A stretch of DNA of 64,000 nucleotides, from assembly GCF_004210375.1 (NCBI RefSeq), contig NC_134833.1, forward strand, positions 144,576,127-144,640,126, written 5' to 3'. Positions 49,100-60,115 of the stretch are shown one piece after another. The position numbers and the translations under genes are program-made. The notes beneath the pieces were generated by a model that searched no databases, was not told where the DNA came from, and saw only the letters and a program-made list of their open reading frames with translations. This DNA is from Tachypleus tridentatus (Eukaryota; Arthropoda; Merostomata; Xiphosura; Limulidae). The stretch's first letter is position 1, and each line of letters begins with the position of its first letter.

Positions 49100-50230
49100 A
49101 AAATAATGAATATTTATCAATTCTCCAGTCAGTTTTAAGTCACTAATGTATGCACCACACAGTTATCTTTCTAGCTGGCAGGTGTTCGACCTACAGCACA
49201 ACTATTTTGTGCTATTTCAATTATTATTATAAGTGAATTAGATTAATACCTGACAAAACACATGACATTGTATTACACAGTTTGTAACTGCTGTTTCTAA
49301 ATTATGCACGTACAATAATAATATTCACCTCAACAACACGAGAGTTTGGCAGAGCACAGTTTCTACTGACATACGTTTACCGTTACCATACAGGGTGACA
49401 CTCAGCTCAGAACCAGCTTAGGTGTTATGTTTATGAATTTTGCTTTTTATTAACACAGAATAGTGTTGGTTATGTCGATTAGAGTAAGGTTAGGGAAAAA
49501 TATTTCACTGCAGTTTATCTTTCGTAAATCAAAAACCACAGTATAGGGAACAAACTGACAGACTTCAGACTTGTCAGACTTCAGACAGTTTGTTCCGTTT
49601 ACTGTGGTTCTGTTTTCAATATTTGCTACAACGATAATATGTTATTATTATAAGTACAGTATTGTTATATTTTGTGATATACAGTTATCAATCCAGAATT
49701 TTATTAACAAAACTTTGATAACGTATTGTCGTGCCTAGGGTTTCAGTTTAAATGACAAAAATTAATCATTAGCTAAGTTTACATATTTTATTTTTAGTTT
49801 GTTTCAAATTTTGGACAATGATTTTTCAACCCTGCATATCTATTGGCGAATTACTTACGGATATAATTTCTTGTATTTCATTGTCTGTTATTTAATTTCA
49901 AAACATATAAAATTATTACTTTTTATTGTAATTCATTTGACATGCATCTGTAACATTTGGTAAATTATTTTGATAGCACAGAACTTTGATAATATTAAAT
50001 CCGTTAATAGTGGGACATTAAAATCAGAATAGACAGTTTGGGATCTTGTTTCTCGTTATGATAATAACCCACTATGCCTAGTAGATCACGTGGTGTAAAT
50101 GAAATTAACGTACTTTTATAAACGTTTTTATGAAGTTAACTTTATATCTTGAATGACATTTTTCAAAGTAAATGAATTATCATTTAAAATATCTGAAATA
50201 TTCTCTTCACTTAGTTCACTTGTCCCCCAA
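49100..50230 (+). repeat. Block G fragment F (5' flank only, gene lost)
   Basis: The reverse complement of about 7890-9180 of unit A. It stops at 'ctcttcacttagttcact' (near 50225), where the transporter gene would follow in other copies, and continues directly into the CR1 relic. The gene and block R are missing. Confidence 0.75.
49535..49608. repeat. Hairpin: 23-base arms, 28-base loop
   Basis: Arm 49535-49557 'accacagtatagggaacaaa..' pairs with 49586-49608 '..gttccgtttactgtggt' at 21 of 23 positions. The loop consists of a direct repeat of 'cagacttcaga'. Other units have the same arms with a loop of about 100 bases or more, so this copy lost most of its loop. Confidence 0.85.
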
Positions 50231-50239
50231 AACTAAAAA

Positions 50240-50620
50240 ATAATTTTTATAAGCTTTTGTCAAACTTCTTGTCAAACTGATACGCCAAATATACAGAATC
50301 TGCCGAAGCAGTAACGTTTAACAAGAATGTCTGAAGGTTTGGAACACGAAATTTTCTCTTAGTGAAAATATGTATACTCTCTAATAACATTCTAAAATTT
50401 GTAACATGTTTTATTAAATCTTTCAGCCAGTCGTTTTGTCGTACGTCTTTCTGATGTCCCGTTTCACCAACGTTCCTGGTATTCAATAATATTATAAAAG
50501 TCTCGTTCTACCAGTCAATTCATAATTCTAATATTTGTGACACTTTTCTTTAATTTTATTTCTCATATCCTGTGTTAGCCAACCTGGTGTGTTACTTGCA
50601 GCTGTACTTATCTTTCTATA
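50240..50620 (-). pseudogene. CR1-like LINE relic, fragment F
   Basis: The open piece 50486-50247 reads 'NTRNVGETGHQKDVRQNDWL', 'NFRMLLESIHIFTKRKFRVP' and ends after 'VYLAYQFDKKFDKSL', the decayed RT motif A. Upstream (to 50620) the '..QDMRNKIKEK'-like linker remains. It has the same internal deletion junction as the relic at 2880-3600. Confidence 0.72.
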
Positions 50621-51480
50621 AATAAAATATATAAACACGATTTAAAGAATATAAGACATCTTGAGCTAAAGTAGGCAAGATAAGTCCATCTGGATGCTCT
50701 CCCTCAACACAGAAGTTCTAGAATAGAAATGGTTGTGCCTGAACTGTAGAGGTTTTAAAGACAACAAACTTCTATTAACATGCGATATGGCTTTTCGTTT
50801 TAACACGTTGTATTGAACTTAGAATAAAACATAGAAACAAGTCCAATAAACAAGATATTTTTTAAAATTTCTCTTCGTTTCAAACACACGTATTTAATTA
50901 CCACAATCTGTCTAAACACGTAACGTATCATCATCAGCTGTTAACTTACTTTGACGCCATGAAAATGACTGAGTTTAATATTTATATGGAAAAAGTTGAT
51001 AGTCCACAGTAAATTATAGTTTATTTTATTTTTAATTATTGATAAATGAAAGTGTATATAGTGAGAAAAAACATTTCTAACAGCATCATTGTATATCATA
51101 ATCTAATGTGTTATACTAGTCAACAAATTCTGACATCAATTACTAATACAAAAGGTCCAAGTCATATTTTTATTTTATGGTACTTTTGGGGATCAGCCTG
51201 AAAATTAATTACCAAGTAAAAGGGTTAATAGAAGTTTTTATTTGTATGTGCTTATGGTATAGTAATAATCATAAAAAAATATTTTTTCGGTAATAATTAA
51301 ACTTAAATCACCTAGTGAGGTGAAAAGAAACTAAAGCTTGTAACCTAAATTCATGCCCAGAACAAACTGGGATCATTCCTTCCAAGTGACACCCGCAAGT
51401 TATTGATACTTATGCATTTCGAAAAATTATTTATAAGTGGATATTAGGGTCATTCGTGGAAAAATTTCCGTCTATAATAA
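50621..51480 (-). repeat. Block H, reversed fragment F
   Basis: The reverse complement of about 1950-2720 of unit A; anchors are 'gtaccataaaataaaaatat' and 'aaaagccatatcgcatg'-like reversed pieces. The J side is missing. Confidence 0.72.
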
Positions 51481-52204
51481 ATATATGTATATTCCTCATT
51501 ATGACAGATAATAAACAAAATTAAAGAAAAGCAGGAGAAATTTAAAAAAAGTTTAAATTCACTAATATTATATAAAATATAAATATAATATAATATTATA
51601 TAAAACTTAAACATTAACAGTAAGGATTTTTTTGCGAAACAAAATGTTTGAATTAGGACTAGCTCTTTGTGGACTGAAAGGATTATATTTGATGATTATA
51701 AAATGCTTTTTCTTCAGTAGTTTTATTTAATCAAGGCTTAATGAGCATTACTCATCTTTAAGAATTGATAGATTAAAACAAGTATGAACAAGATAACTGC
51801 ATATATTCTGAAGCTGTTAAATAAATTTCCTTCACCTTTCTGCCTCATTTTGAAAATGTGTTTTTTAATGAAGATGAGGGTAAGGGTGTATATTTGTTTT
51901 TTAATTAGTATAGTTTGAGAGCTCGTAAAAGGATTGGAGGTAAAAAGGAGAAATTTGGTGATGATGGTGTGTGCGATGGCTTATGGTTGAAATTTGTTGT
52001 TTAGAAAACTGCTTGTAATCTTCGTTAGATAGCTCATTTATAAATAAATACACATGTAGTGTTACGTACATTGCTAAAACAAATCTCCATTTAAATACTC
52101 GAGTTTGTGAGCACGTAGGAGTTACTAACAGAACTAATATTCCACTACTTAAACCAAGCCATTCATTCAGTCGTACACTTTCTGAAATTATACGTGATAA
52201 TATT
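51481..52204. other. Low-complexity, gene-less stretch
   Basis: Contains a TA/ATA-rich patch at 51560-51610. Bases 52060-52204 match 21830-21970. The open frame 51901-52227 crosses this boundary and shows no known domain. Confidence 0.45.
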
Positions 52205-52568
52205 TTATTTATTTTACATCTGTACATATGTTTTAAACCAAGATTTTATATTTTAAATAATAATTTCCGACCAAAATAAAGTTAAATATACAAATAGAAC
52301 TAAAAAGGTTACTTACAAATTAACGATTGTTATAATTGTTTGATTAGATGAACGTAACTTAAACTACATGTTCATAAATGTTAAAATGCATTTATCCATA
52401 AATAATGTTATCGGACATAATTCTTAAAATATCTACATATGTTCGTCCAGTTTAGGATATTTAACGTAGTTCTAAACCAATACACAAAGTTAAAATTGTA
52501 AAATCATCTGCATAATAATAAAGTTGATAAAGAAAGATGCAGTGTTTCATAACATATGTAGCTTGATC

Positions 52569-52612
52569 TGTTTTAAATTTCGCGCACAGCTACTCGAGGG
52601 CTATCTGCGCAA
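52569..52612 (-). mobile_element. SINE-1, 44-base truncated insertion with 11-bp target duplication
   Basis: Only the last bases of the element remain ('aaatttcgcgcacagctact', 'cgagggctatctgcgc'). 'gtagcttgatc' flanks it at 52558-52568 and 52613-52623. Unit A at about 7755-7770 shows the uninterrupted site ('aagcttgatcaactg'). Confidence 0.93.
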
Positions 52613-53046
52613 GTAGCTTGATCAACTGTATTTGTCACTCAGTTTTCACAGGATTTATTCTTTAAATTAAGTTTTGTTGCTTAATATTTCACGTGTATTA
52701 AAAGATGATTGACTTACCTTGAAAAATGTCATTCTGGATAAAAAGATAATTTCGTAAAATATTTTGAAAGGTTTTTAAAAGTACATTAATTTCTTCTACA
52801 ACACGTGATATACCAGGTTTAATAGGTTATTATCACAAGGAGAAACAGGAACCAAAGCTTTCTATTCTGTTTTTGAAGTCCCAATATTAACGAACTTGGT
52901 CATATGAAAGTCCTGTGATATCTGAATAAGTTACAAAATGTTACGATGGTTATATAATGCGGAAGCTTGTCAAGTGAAGTACAGAGAAAAGTAATAATTT
53001 TATATGTTTTGAAATTAAACAACGGACAATGAAAAACAAGAACTGT

Positions 53047-53319
53047 TTTGTTTTTTTTGGATTTAGCACAAAGCTACTCGAGGGCTATCTGCGCTAGCCG
53101 TCCCTAATTTAGCAGTGTAAGACTAGAGGGAAGGCAACTAGTCATCACCACCCACCGCCAACTCTTGGGGTACTCTTTTACCATCGAATAGTGGAATTGA
53201 CCTCACATAATAATGTTCACAGGGCTGAAAAGGCGAGCATGTTTGGTACGACGAGGATTCGAACCCGCAACCCTAGGATTACGAGTCGTGTACCTTCACC
53301 ACCTGGCCATGCCGGCCCG
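53047..53319 (-). mobile_element. SINE-1, full-length copy
   Basis: Tail 'ggatttagcacaaagctact', complete body, and head on the minus strand 'cgggccggcatggccaggtg' with B box 'gggttcgaatcc'. Confidence 0.93.
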
Positions 53320-53986
53320 AGAAATGTTATCCGTAAATAATTCGCCAATATATAATCAGGGTTGTCATCATTATCTATAATTTGAACAAAGTAACAATAA
53401 AATATGTAAACTTAGCTAATAATTAATTTTTGTCATTTGAACTGAAACGTTTGTATCTCATTATACTCTAAACTATTACCACAACAATACGTTATCAAAA
53501 TTTTTTTATAAAATTCTGTTAATAAAATTCTGAATTGATACATCAGAAAAGATAATACTACTAATAATAACATATCATTGTAACAAATATCGAAAAATAG
53601 AACCACAGTAAACAGAACAAACTGTCTGAAGTCTGATATTAGATAAACTAGTATAATTATCAATATTTTTGGTTATGTTTCTGTTGTTGTTTTCTTTCTG
53701 ACTTGTCGAAACAAGTTTCTCCGATATAAAGCTTTTGACAGTTCGTTACTTTTAGTTCTAACACATTTCTAACAATCATAAAACGCTAGTGACTGTCTTA
53801 TCAAATAGATTTTTGGGAGTTTATAAAACAAAATATAAAAGGAGACTGAGGAAATGCAGTGAGACTTTAGACAAATTCATTGAAGATGTAGAGAAAAATT
53901 TTTATGTAGAGGAGCGAACAACGTTTCGACCTTCTTCTTTGTCAGAATTAGCTTTCTTGGTCATATAAAAATAATCTAAAAAGCTT

Positions 53987-54086
53987 GTAATAAATACCAG
54001 ACCTAACGTTATCTAATACATCAATGCCTACAGTTTGTAATAAATACCAGGCCTAACGTTATCTAACAGATTAATGCTTACAGTTT
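53987..54086. repeat. 50-bp tandem duplication, two copies
   Basis: 'gtaataaataccag' begins at 53987 and 54037. The units differ at a few positions. Confidence 0.92.
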
Positions 54087-54214
54087 CTATATTTTCTTTA
54101 AAGTTTCTGTTGATCACACAGTAAACTTTGTCAATTTAAATGTGTTTACAAAAACAAAATTTAAACATTGTAGGCATTCGTTAGTCTCTAGAAACCACAA
54201 CATAACAAGAATTA

Positions 54215-54341
54215 TGTGTGTGTTGTATGTTTTCTTATAGCAAAGTCACATCGGGCTATCTACTGAGCCCACCGATAGGGATCAAACCCCTGATTTTGGT
54301 GTTGTAAATCCGGAGACATACCACTGTACTATAAGCGGGCC
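54215..54341 (-). mobile_element. SINE-2 copy
   Basis: GT-rich tail, 'tatgttttcttatagcaaag', 'cgggctatctactgagccca', 'gggatcaaacccctgatttt' and 'ataccactgtactataagcg'. Confidence 0.85.
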
Positions 54342-54362
54342 GAGAATTTGATCTTATAGTGG

Positions 54363-55260
54363 ACGTACGAATTATTAACTTTGGTAAAATTCATTGATGT
54401 TCAAGTATTTTTTGAAGCGGATTCGTCTTGTGATAGAGCCCGAAATTTTGGAATAAGTAAACTATAATTGAAACTGTGTGGTATAATAAATTATGACCCG
54501 AAACGTTTAGCTGTGAGCGAGTTATAAGAGTGAAAGTAAATTCATTAGCAGATGTTGTAGTGTGATGCTGTTTTCTTTTACAGTATTGTGCAGCTTAAAA
54601 TTATTGACGTAACAGATACCCCTACCGACTCTGTCATAAAGGTAAAATACAACAGGAATAATTATTTTCTGTGTATTTTCTACTATACTGTGTTCCAGTG
54701 GTGAAATACAAGGACATGTTTCCCCAATTAAATTTTTAGATTGACTCATTTTATGTACTGAGCATATATTAATAACTTTCAGTTGTAGAACAGAAGTTAG
54801 GCGGAGTACGGTTTGTACACACATTCAACATATGTTTTCCGTTATTATACAGGGTGACATTCAGCTATAAAACAGGTTAGTTTCGATGTTTACGCATTTT
54901 ACTTTTATTTATATATTTGACTCTTCTTAAAATAGAATAATGTTGAAGTAAGGTTAGGGAAAAAAATTCACTACAGTCTATCTTTCCTAAATGAAAAACC
55001 ACCGTAAAGGAAACAAACTTTCAAAAGCCTAATAACAGAGAAAATAGTTTCGTACGTTCTCTTCGTAATGTTCCTTTTTGGCTTACGTCATCTTTCGGCT
55101 GTAGAAACCACAAAATATCAATAATCTAGAGATATAACGAACGTATAAATAATTAACTTTGAGTGTGTTGTAAGAAGGAAAGTAAATCTCTTAACGTGAA
55201 TGTTATGGTGATTCTTTTTGTTTCTCTTTGTTCAGCAGACGAAAATTAGTGACATAACAG
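54363..55260 (+). repeat. Block G, distal 5' fragment
   Basis: The reverse complement of about 8640-9660 of unit A; anchors are 'attattaactttggtaaaat', 'gtgacattcagct' and 'ttagggaaaaa'. A second, independent copy of the same segment lies at 58400-58700, so this is not simply the left half of unit D. The open frame 54522-54824 lies inside and is not conserved. Confidence 0.65.
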
Positions 55261-55269
55261 ATAGACTTA

Positions 55270-58140
55270 TTTTATATTAGTTAGCTGTTTGGCACAAAAC
55301 AACAAGGTTATCAGCGCCAAACAACTGGTTAAAAAATTGAAAGTAAAATTTATTTAAAACAAATCATGTTAAAACCAAACAAAGTTTAATGTTTTAATTA
55401 AAAACATAAATAGCGATAAAAAGGTTAATAGCCCTTAAACAGCTCAAAACATTGGTAATGTGAACAGTGTCACCATCACTAATGAAACTGTCCAGCGTCA
55501 TGGATAAACCTTAGGATAAAACATGTCTAAAATGGTGCCGTTATTGAGAGTCATAACGACGACACGACAGTACAATGTGGCTTGTTAGAAGCCATGGTGA
55601 GAAGTGCTGACCAGTGAATACAACAATGTTATCCAACGACAGACCCAATTCATCCAAATGTGCCTGAATACGAAGACCAAAATTGCAGAACGTCTGTTTT
55701 AAAAATGCATGACCCACTGAGGAAGGAAAACACAACCCCAGTTGAGATGCTATGGTAAGGAACAAAGTTTCGAAGCATACACTAAAAACAGTTGCAAACG
55801 GCGAAGGCGGAGAGAAGGTTCATGAGACTCTATATAAGAGCTCTGAACTGGGGAGTGTGGAAAGCCCCTAATGATAAATGGGGTCCAGTATCTTCAAAGT
55901 TGAGATATTGGCAGAGACATAAACCAGTGACTTGTAGTCTAGTTGTGATCGAATAAGAACACGATATATCTTTAGCATAGAACGTCGATATGCTCCACAA
56001 GTGGTGTAAGAAAAGACATGTAGGATGTTCAGAGCTCTTGTACATTTGACTCGTAGCTGCTTGGTATGTGGTATAAACTTATGCTTGCAGTCAAAGATAA
56101 GCCCTAAGAACTTTGTCTCAGGGACCACGGGTAGCACAACATTACAGATACGGAGTTCAGGATCCAAGTGAATACCCAGTTGGCAGCAGAAGTGTATGCA
56201 AACGGTTTTAGAGAGAAAGAAGTAAAAACAATTTGCTGTGATCCACTTCAGTAAAAGATTGAGAGCATTGTGTAACTGCTGCTCAATAAATCTCATCTTC
56301 GACGACTGAAACGAGATGTGGATGTCGTCGACACAGAGCCCGTTTGCAACAGCAAGAGGGAGTTCTCCAGTGATGGCATTAATCTTTATACTGAAAAATG
56401 TGACGCTCAAAACAGAGCCCCGAGGGATTCAAAGTTCCTGTAGAAAATAACGGGTAAGTGTGTAGCCCACATACACTTGGAATCGCCTGTCCATTAAAAA
56501 TGTTTTAATAAAAATGGGCAATCGGCCACATGATACAAGATGTTCTCGTTTGAGTCGTTTCATGCCAAATCAAATTTTCCTGTTGGAGCGCTGTCGTCGG
56601 AACCCACACTGGTTGGGCGAGAGAAGGTTGTTTAATTCGAGGAACTAAAAAAGATGAGTGTTAACTATCCTCTATAAGGTCTTACAAAGACAGCACATCA
56701 AAGCAACTGGACGGTAGTTTGAAGGAATCTTGGGATCCTTCCCAGATTTAGAGAAAAGTAGTAAAATGACCTAGCGCCATGTATCAGGAAAATCATTCTT
56801 CTGCCAGATCCGTTTAAAAACAATCAGAAGAATAGCAAGAGAAGCAGTAGAGAGATGGTGCAGTATCTCATAGAGTATATCATCATGTTTGACCAATGTA
56901 CTACCAAACTAATAAAGGACCAGTTTGAGTTCCACCAGTGTAAAGGGGCCATTATATTCATAGAGACGATCAGCACAAAAGGAAAGAGGTGATAGCTCTG
57001 TCCGAGTCTTGATAGCTAAGTCGTTAGAGGAAGATGCAAAAATGGTAGATACCCAGAAAAAGCTTTCGCTGTGAGAATCGGCGATGCTCCGGGCATCAGC
57101 TACTTCTACGCCATCAGAGAGTAAGATCGAAAGGGGGACAGAATTGTATTGCCCACTGTCCTTTCGAATTTTGTTCATATGACTTTGCATCTGGTGGTAG
57201 ACGTGATGCTAGTTGTGAATTTAATCCAAGATTCCTTCTGGCTTCGACGCCTTACATTCCAAGCATATGCACGGGCCCGCTGAAAAGCGATATGGTTCGA
57301 GAGTGTGGAATACCTACAAAAGGTATACCTAGCCTGTTTATAAGCCTTCCGTGCCTTGTGGCAGACAGGATTCCACGACGGACGAGGATATCGTGGAAAC
57401 CGTGTCGAGGTTTAAGGAATACCTTGAGAAGCTGTTTGTATTATACCGTCAGTCACTGCGTCTACGCAATTGTCTATCGATGGCTTGCAGATGATGGTAG
57501 GATCAAGTTCTGCAAGAGCAGTGAAAGAGGGCCAGTTGGTTTGATCCAGCTTCCACCGGGGCATGCGGGTCGGGTGGCATCGACCACGGCCAGTCTCTCT
57601 CAAAATGATAGGAAAATGATCACTGCATTGCAGGTTACTGTCAACCCTCCATGAAAAGTGGAAGAATGGTGAAAGGGAGCAGACTAAGATAACAATAACA
57701 GTAAAAGACTGACTAGGTGCATGTAAATAGGTATAAGAAGTTTGCTGCTCAAAATCTTCAAAATATGTTCGTTTGCCAATGGTCTATTTTTCACTATTTT
57801 ATTTAAGTTTTTATTTGGGAAATCCGTAATAAAAAAATAATGTTTCGGTGCCCACTGACCACACCTACCATGAAGTTCTACGAAAAAACGCACTACAATG
57901 CCAATCAAAGATATTAAAGCAACGCCAGGGTTTCGTGAGCACTATACCCAAACACCAGAATCAGATACAATGCCCATAACACCTGTTGAGAACATCCAAC
58001 TCTGGTACTTGGTTGACTCTAGCCCAAGTGGACCAGCCGAGTGACCGTGGGGGAGCACCTCAAGGCTGCCCATCTACAGGAATTCAAGGCCAAAGTGGTG
58101 TCTTTGGGTTAGACCACTTAATGACCAGAATCCTGTCCTC
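55270..58140 (-). mobile_element. I/Jockey-group LINE, internally deleted
   Basis: GC-richer than its surroundings. On the minus strand it ends 3' near 55285 ('aaccttgttgttttgtgcca'), a 3' end typical of I-group elements in arthropods. Its 5' edge near 58140 joins block G of unit D. The part 57690-58140 does not resemble endonuclease and may be ORF1 or leader sequence, so most of the endonuclease has probably been deleted. Confidence 0.82.
55541..57670 (-). pseudogene. I/Jockey-group ORF2 relic (endonuclease end plus reverse transcriptase)
   Basis: On the minus strand in order: the endonuclease end 'SDHFPII' (57607-57624); linker 'MPRWKLDQTNWPSFTALAEL' (57560-57412) and 'NHIAFQRARAYAWNVRRR'; pre-RT piece 57190-56909 ('QYNSVPLSILLSDGVEVADA', 'YNGPFTLVELKLVL'); and RT with 'NYRPVALMCCLCKTL', 'NQCGFRRQRS', 'PRGSVLSVTFF' and the catalytic box 'CVDDIHI' (56335-56315). 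The thumb follows ('SKTVCIHFC', 'KFLGLIFDCKHKFIPHTKQL', 'RSQLDYKSLVY') to about 55868, and then the C-terminal decay. The catalytic pair of Asp residues is present, but stops and frameshifts break the frame at several places. Open frames on the plus strand here are shadows. Confidence 0.85.
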
Positions 58141-58144
58141 CCTT

Positions 58145-60115
58145 TTCCATTCTCCATTAAAATGTAACTCACTAATGTAAGCAACACACAATTGCATTTT
58201 TGCTGGCATTTTCGGACCTACAACGAAATTGTTTTAGCTACTTCTGGTAGAGTTATCATTTATTTAGAGTAACAGTCCCGTTCAGCACTAAAACATGGCA
58301 GTAAATTGCGTAGTTTTCAACTGCTGTTTCAAAGTTATACACGTACAATGATAATCTTCATCTGAGCAGCACGAGTTTGCTGGAACACAGTTCAACATTT
58401 ACATTCGACTTATGTTTAAAGCTACAGAAGTGTGCGACACACAGCTATGAAACAGGTTAGTTGATATATTTTATTTTTATTCATACGTTTAACTCTCCTG
58501 GTGTCATATGATTTTATATTTTTCATTTCTTAGTTAAGAAAGACAGGGAAATGAAAACAATTTCACGACAGCCTATCTGTCATAAATGAATAAAACAATA
58601 CTGAACGGATCGAAGTGTCAAAAGTTTCATATCTAAGAAATAAGTTTCGACCTATTGAAGCGTCCTCTTCATTGTAACATTGTGTTCCGGGAGAAATAAA
58701 AAAAAACTGTTCAACAAACGACTACGTGACCCCTGATCTTGGAGTTCCTTTAAAGACACAGACGGTTAGGAAGTTGGTCAGTTGTTTTCTTTTATTACTA
58801 TCTTTTGTGATCTACAGTTATCATGGAGAATTTTCTTATTCCATTTTGTAACATACTCTAGTGATTAGGGTTTAGAGTAGGAGAAGGCATGAATTTTTCT
58901 GTTTAAATGAAAAAAATATTTACTGTTAACTTAGTTTGTAAATGTTATTATTAGTTTCTTTCACATTATGGAAAATACTTTTACAGCATCCTATATGTAA
59001 TGGCGTCATAATCACCGATACAATTTCTTGTTTTTTATTGTCCGTTTTATAATATCAAAAAGTATGAAATGATTATATTTTACTATTATTCACGTAACAG
59101 GCTCCTACATTAAATTAATCATCAAAAAATCTGGTAACTTATTTCTACAGAAATGTCATATTATTAAGTTCGTTAATACTGGGACCTTAAAAGCAAAATG
59201 GACAGTTTTTGTTATTGTTTCACGTTATGGATTAAACTTATTTAGCCTAGTAGATCATGAGGAGTCTAAGAAACTATTGTGGTTTTAAAAACATTTATAA
59301 ATATTTCATGAAATTTGTTTTTATACTGAATGAATATTTCCAAAATAAATAAATTTCTCTTATAATATTTGAAATATTATCTTCATAATTTAATTCAAAT
59401 AGAGAGTTATTTCTCATCTCTGAAACCAGTAATATTTAATTTAAAGGAGAAACCCTGTCAAAACAAAGGAACAAAGAAAGATGTTCAATGTACTTACGTG
59501 ATGACACACTCCATTTTTCTTTAAATTTAGTTTGTTTTTACAACATTAGCTACAATACCCTTTAAAATAATCTTAATGTAGGTCTTAAAACTAATGTTAT
59601 CACAATTTAAAATTATATAGATCATGTTTCATTGTTAACTTGTTATATGGGCTTAGAAGTAAGTTAAATATCCTAAAGTAGACAAACCTCTGTAAACATG
59701 TTTTGTAATAACTGCCAACAAAATCGTTGATAAATAAATCGTTTTATCTTTTATCTTGTGTTTAACTTACGCCCTTACGTTCATCTGAAAATACTGTTAT
59801 AATAATTAACTTTGTTAAATTGTACGTTACCTTCTTAGTTCTGTCTTTATAGATAACTTTATCTTGGTTAGAAACTATTGATAAAAATTGTTTAAAACAC
59901 ATATATGTATTGCAATGTAATACATGATATGCTTGTATTATCCACTGAAAATCATATTACCCTCGTTTATAAAAAGGAATTTGGATCAATCTGTAAAGTA
60001 GTCATTTTTAAGTTTTAGAAACATTTATTAAAATAAGATTTGACAAATCTAATGCTTTATATTATTAATAAGATATTTTTATTCGCAGCATCTTTGTCGA
60101 TACACAACTGTGGAC
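58145..60115 (+). repeat. Block G, 5' flank of copy D
   Basis: The reverse complement of 7041-9180 of unit A. It has neither the SINE nor the hAT found in unit C, so it records the pre-insertion state (about 59650). Just before the gene, 'tttttattcgcag' (about 60076-60088) resembles a 3' splice site. I cannot point to a promoter. Confidence 0.75.

Larger units (their letters stand above)
52205..53765 (-). repeat. Block G fragment E (5' flank only, gene lost)
   Basis: Same orientation as 7360-8715 of unit A ('gtacatatgttttaaacca' at the gene-proximal edge). The gene itself would lie to the left but is absent. It contains two SINE-1 insertions and the interrupted palindrome (arms about 53602-53645 and 53727-53765). 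Confidence 0.78.

Noticed and set aside
53915..53945. 'acgtttcgaccttcttc' motif, also similar at 14245 and 58648, as a possible unknown element end
   Set aside because: The matching stretches are too short to define an element by eye; the copies near 36185 and 58640 are explained by block G.
57292..57654. 120-codon open frame on the plus strand
   Set aside because: Antisense to the linker and endonuclease end of the I/Jockey-group LINE, whose minus-strand motifs are clear.
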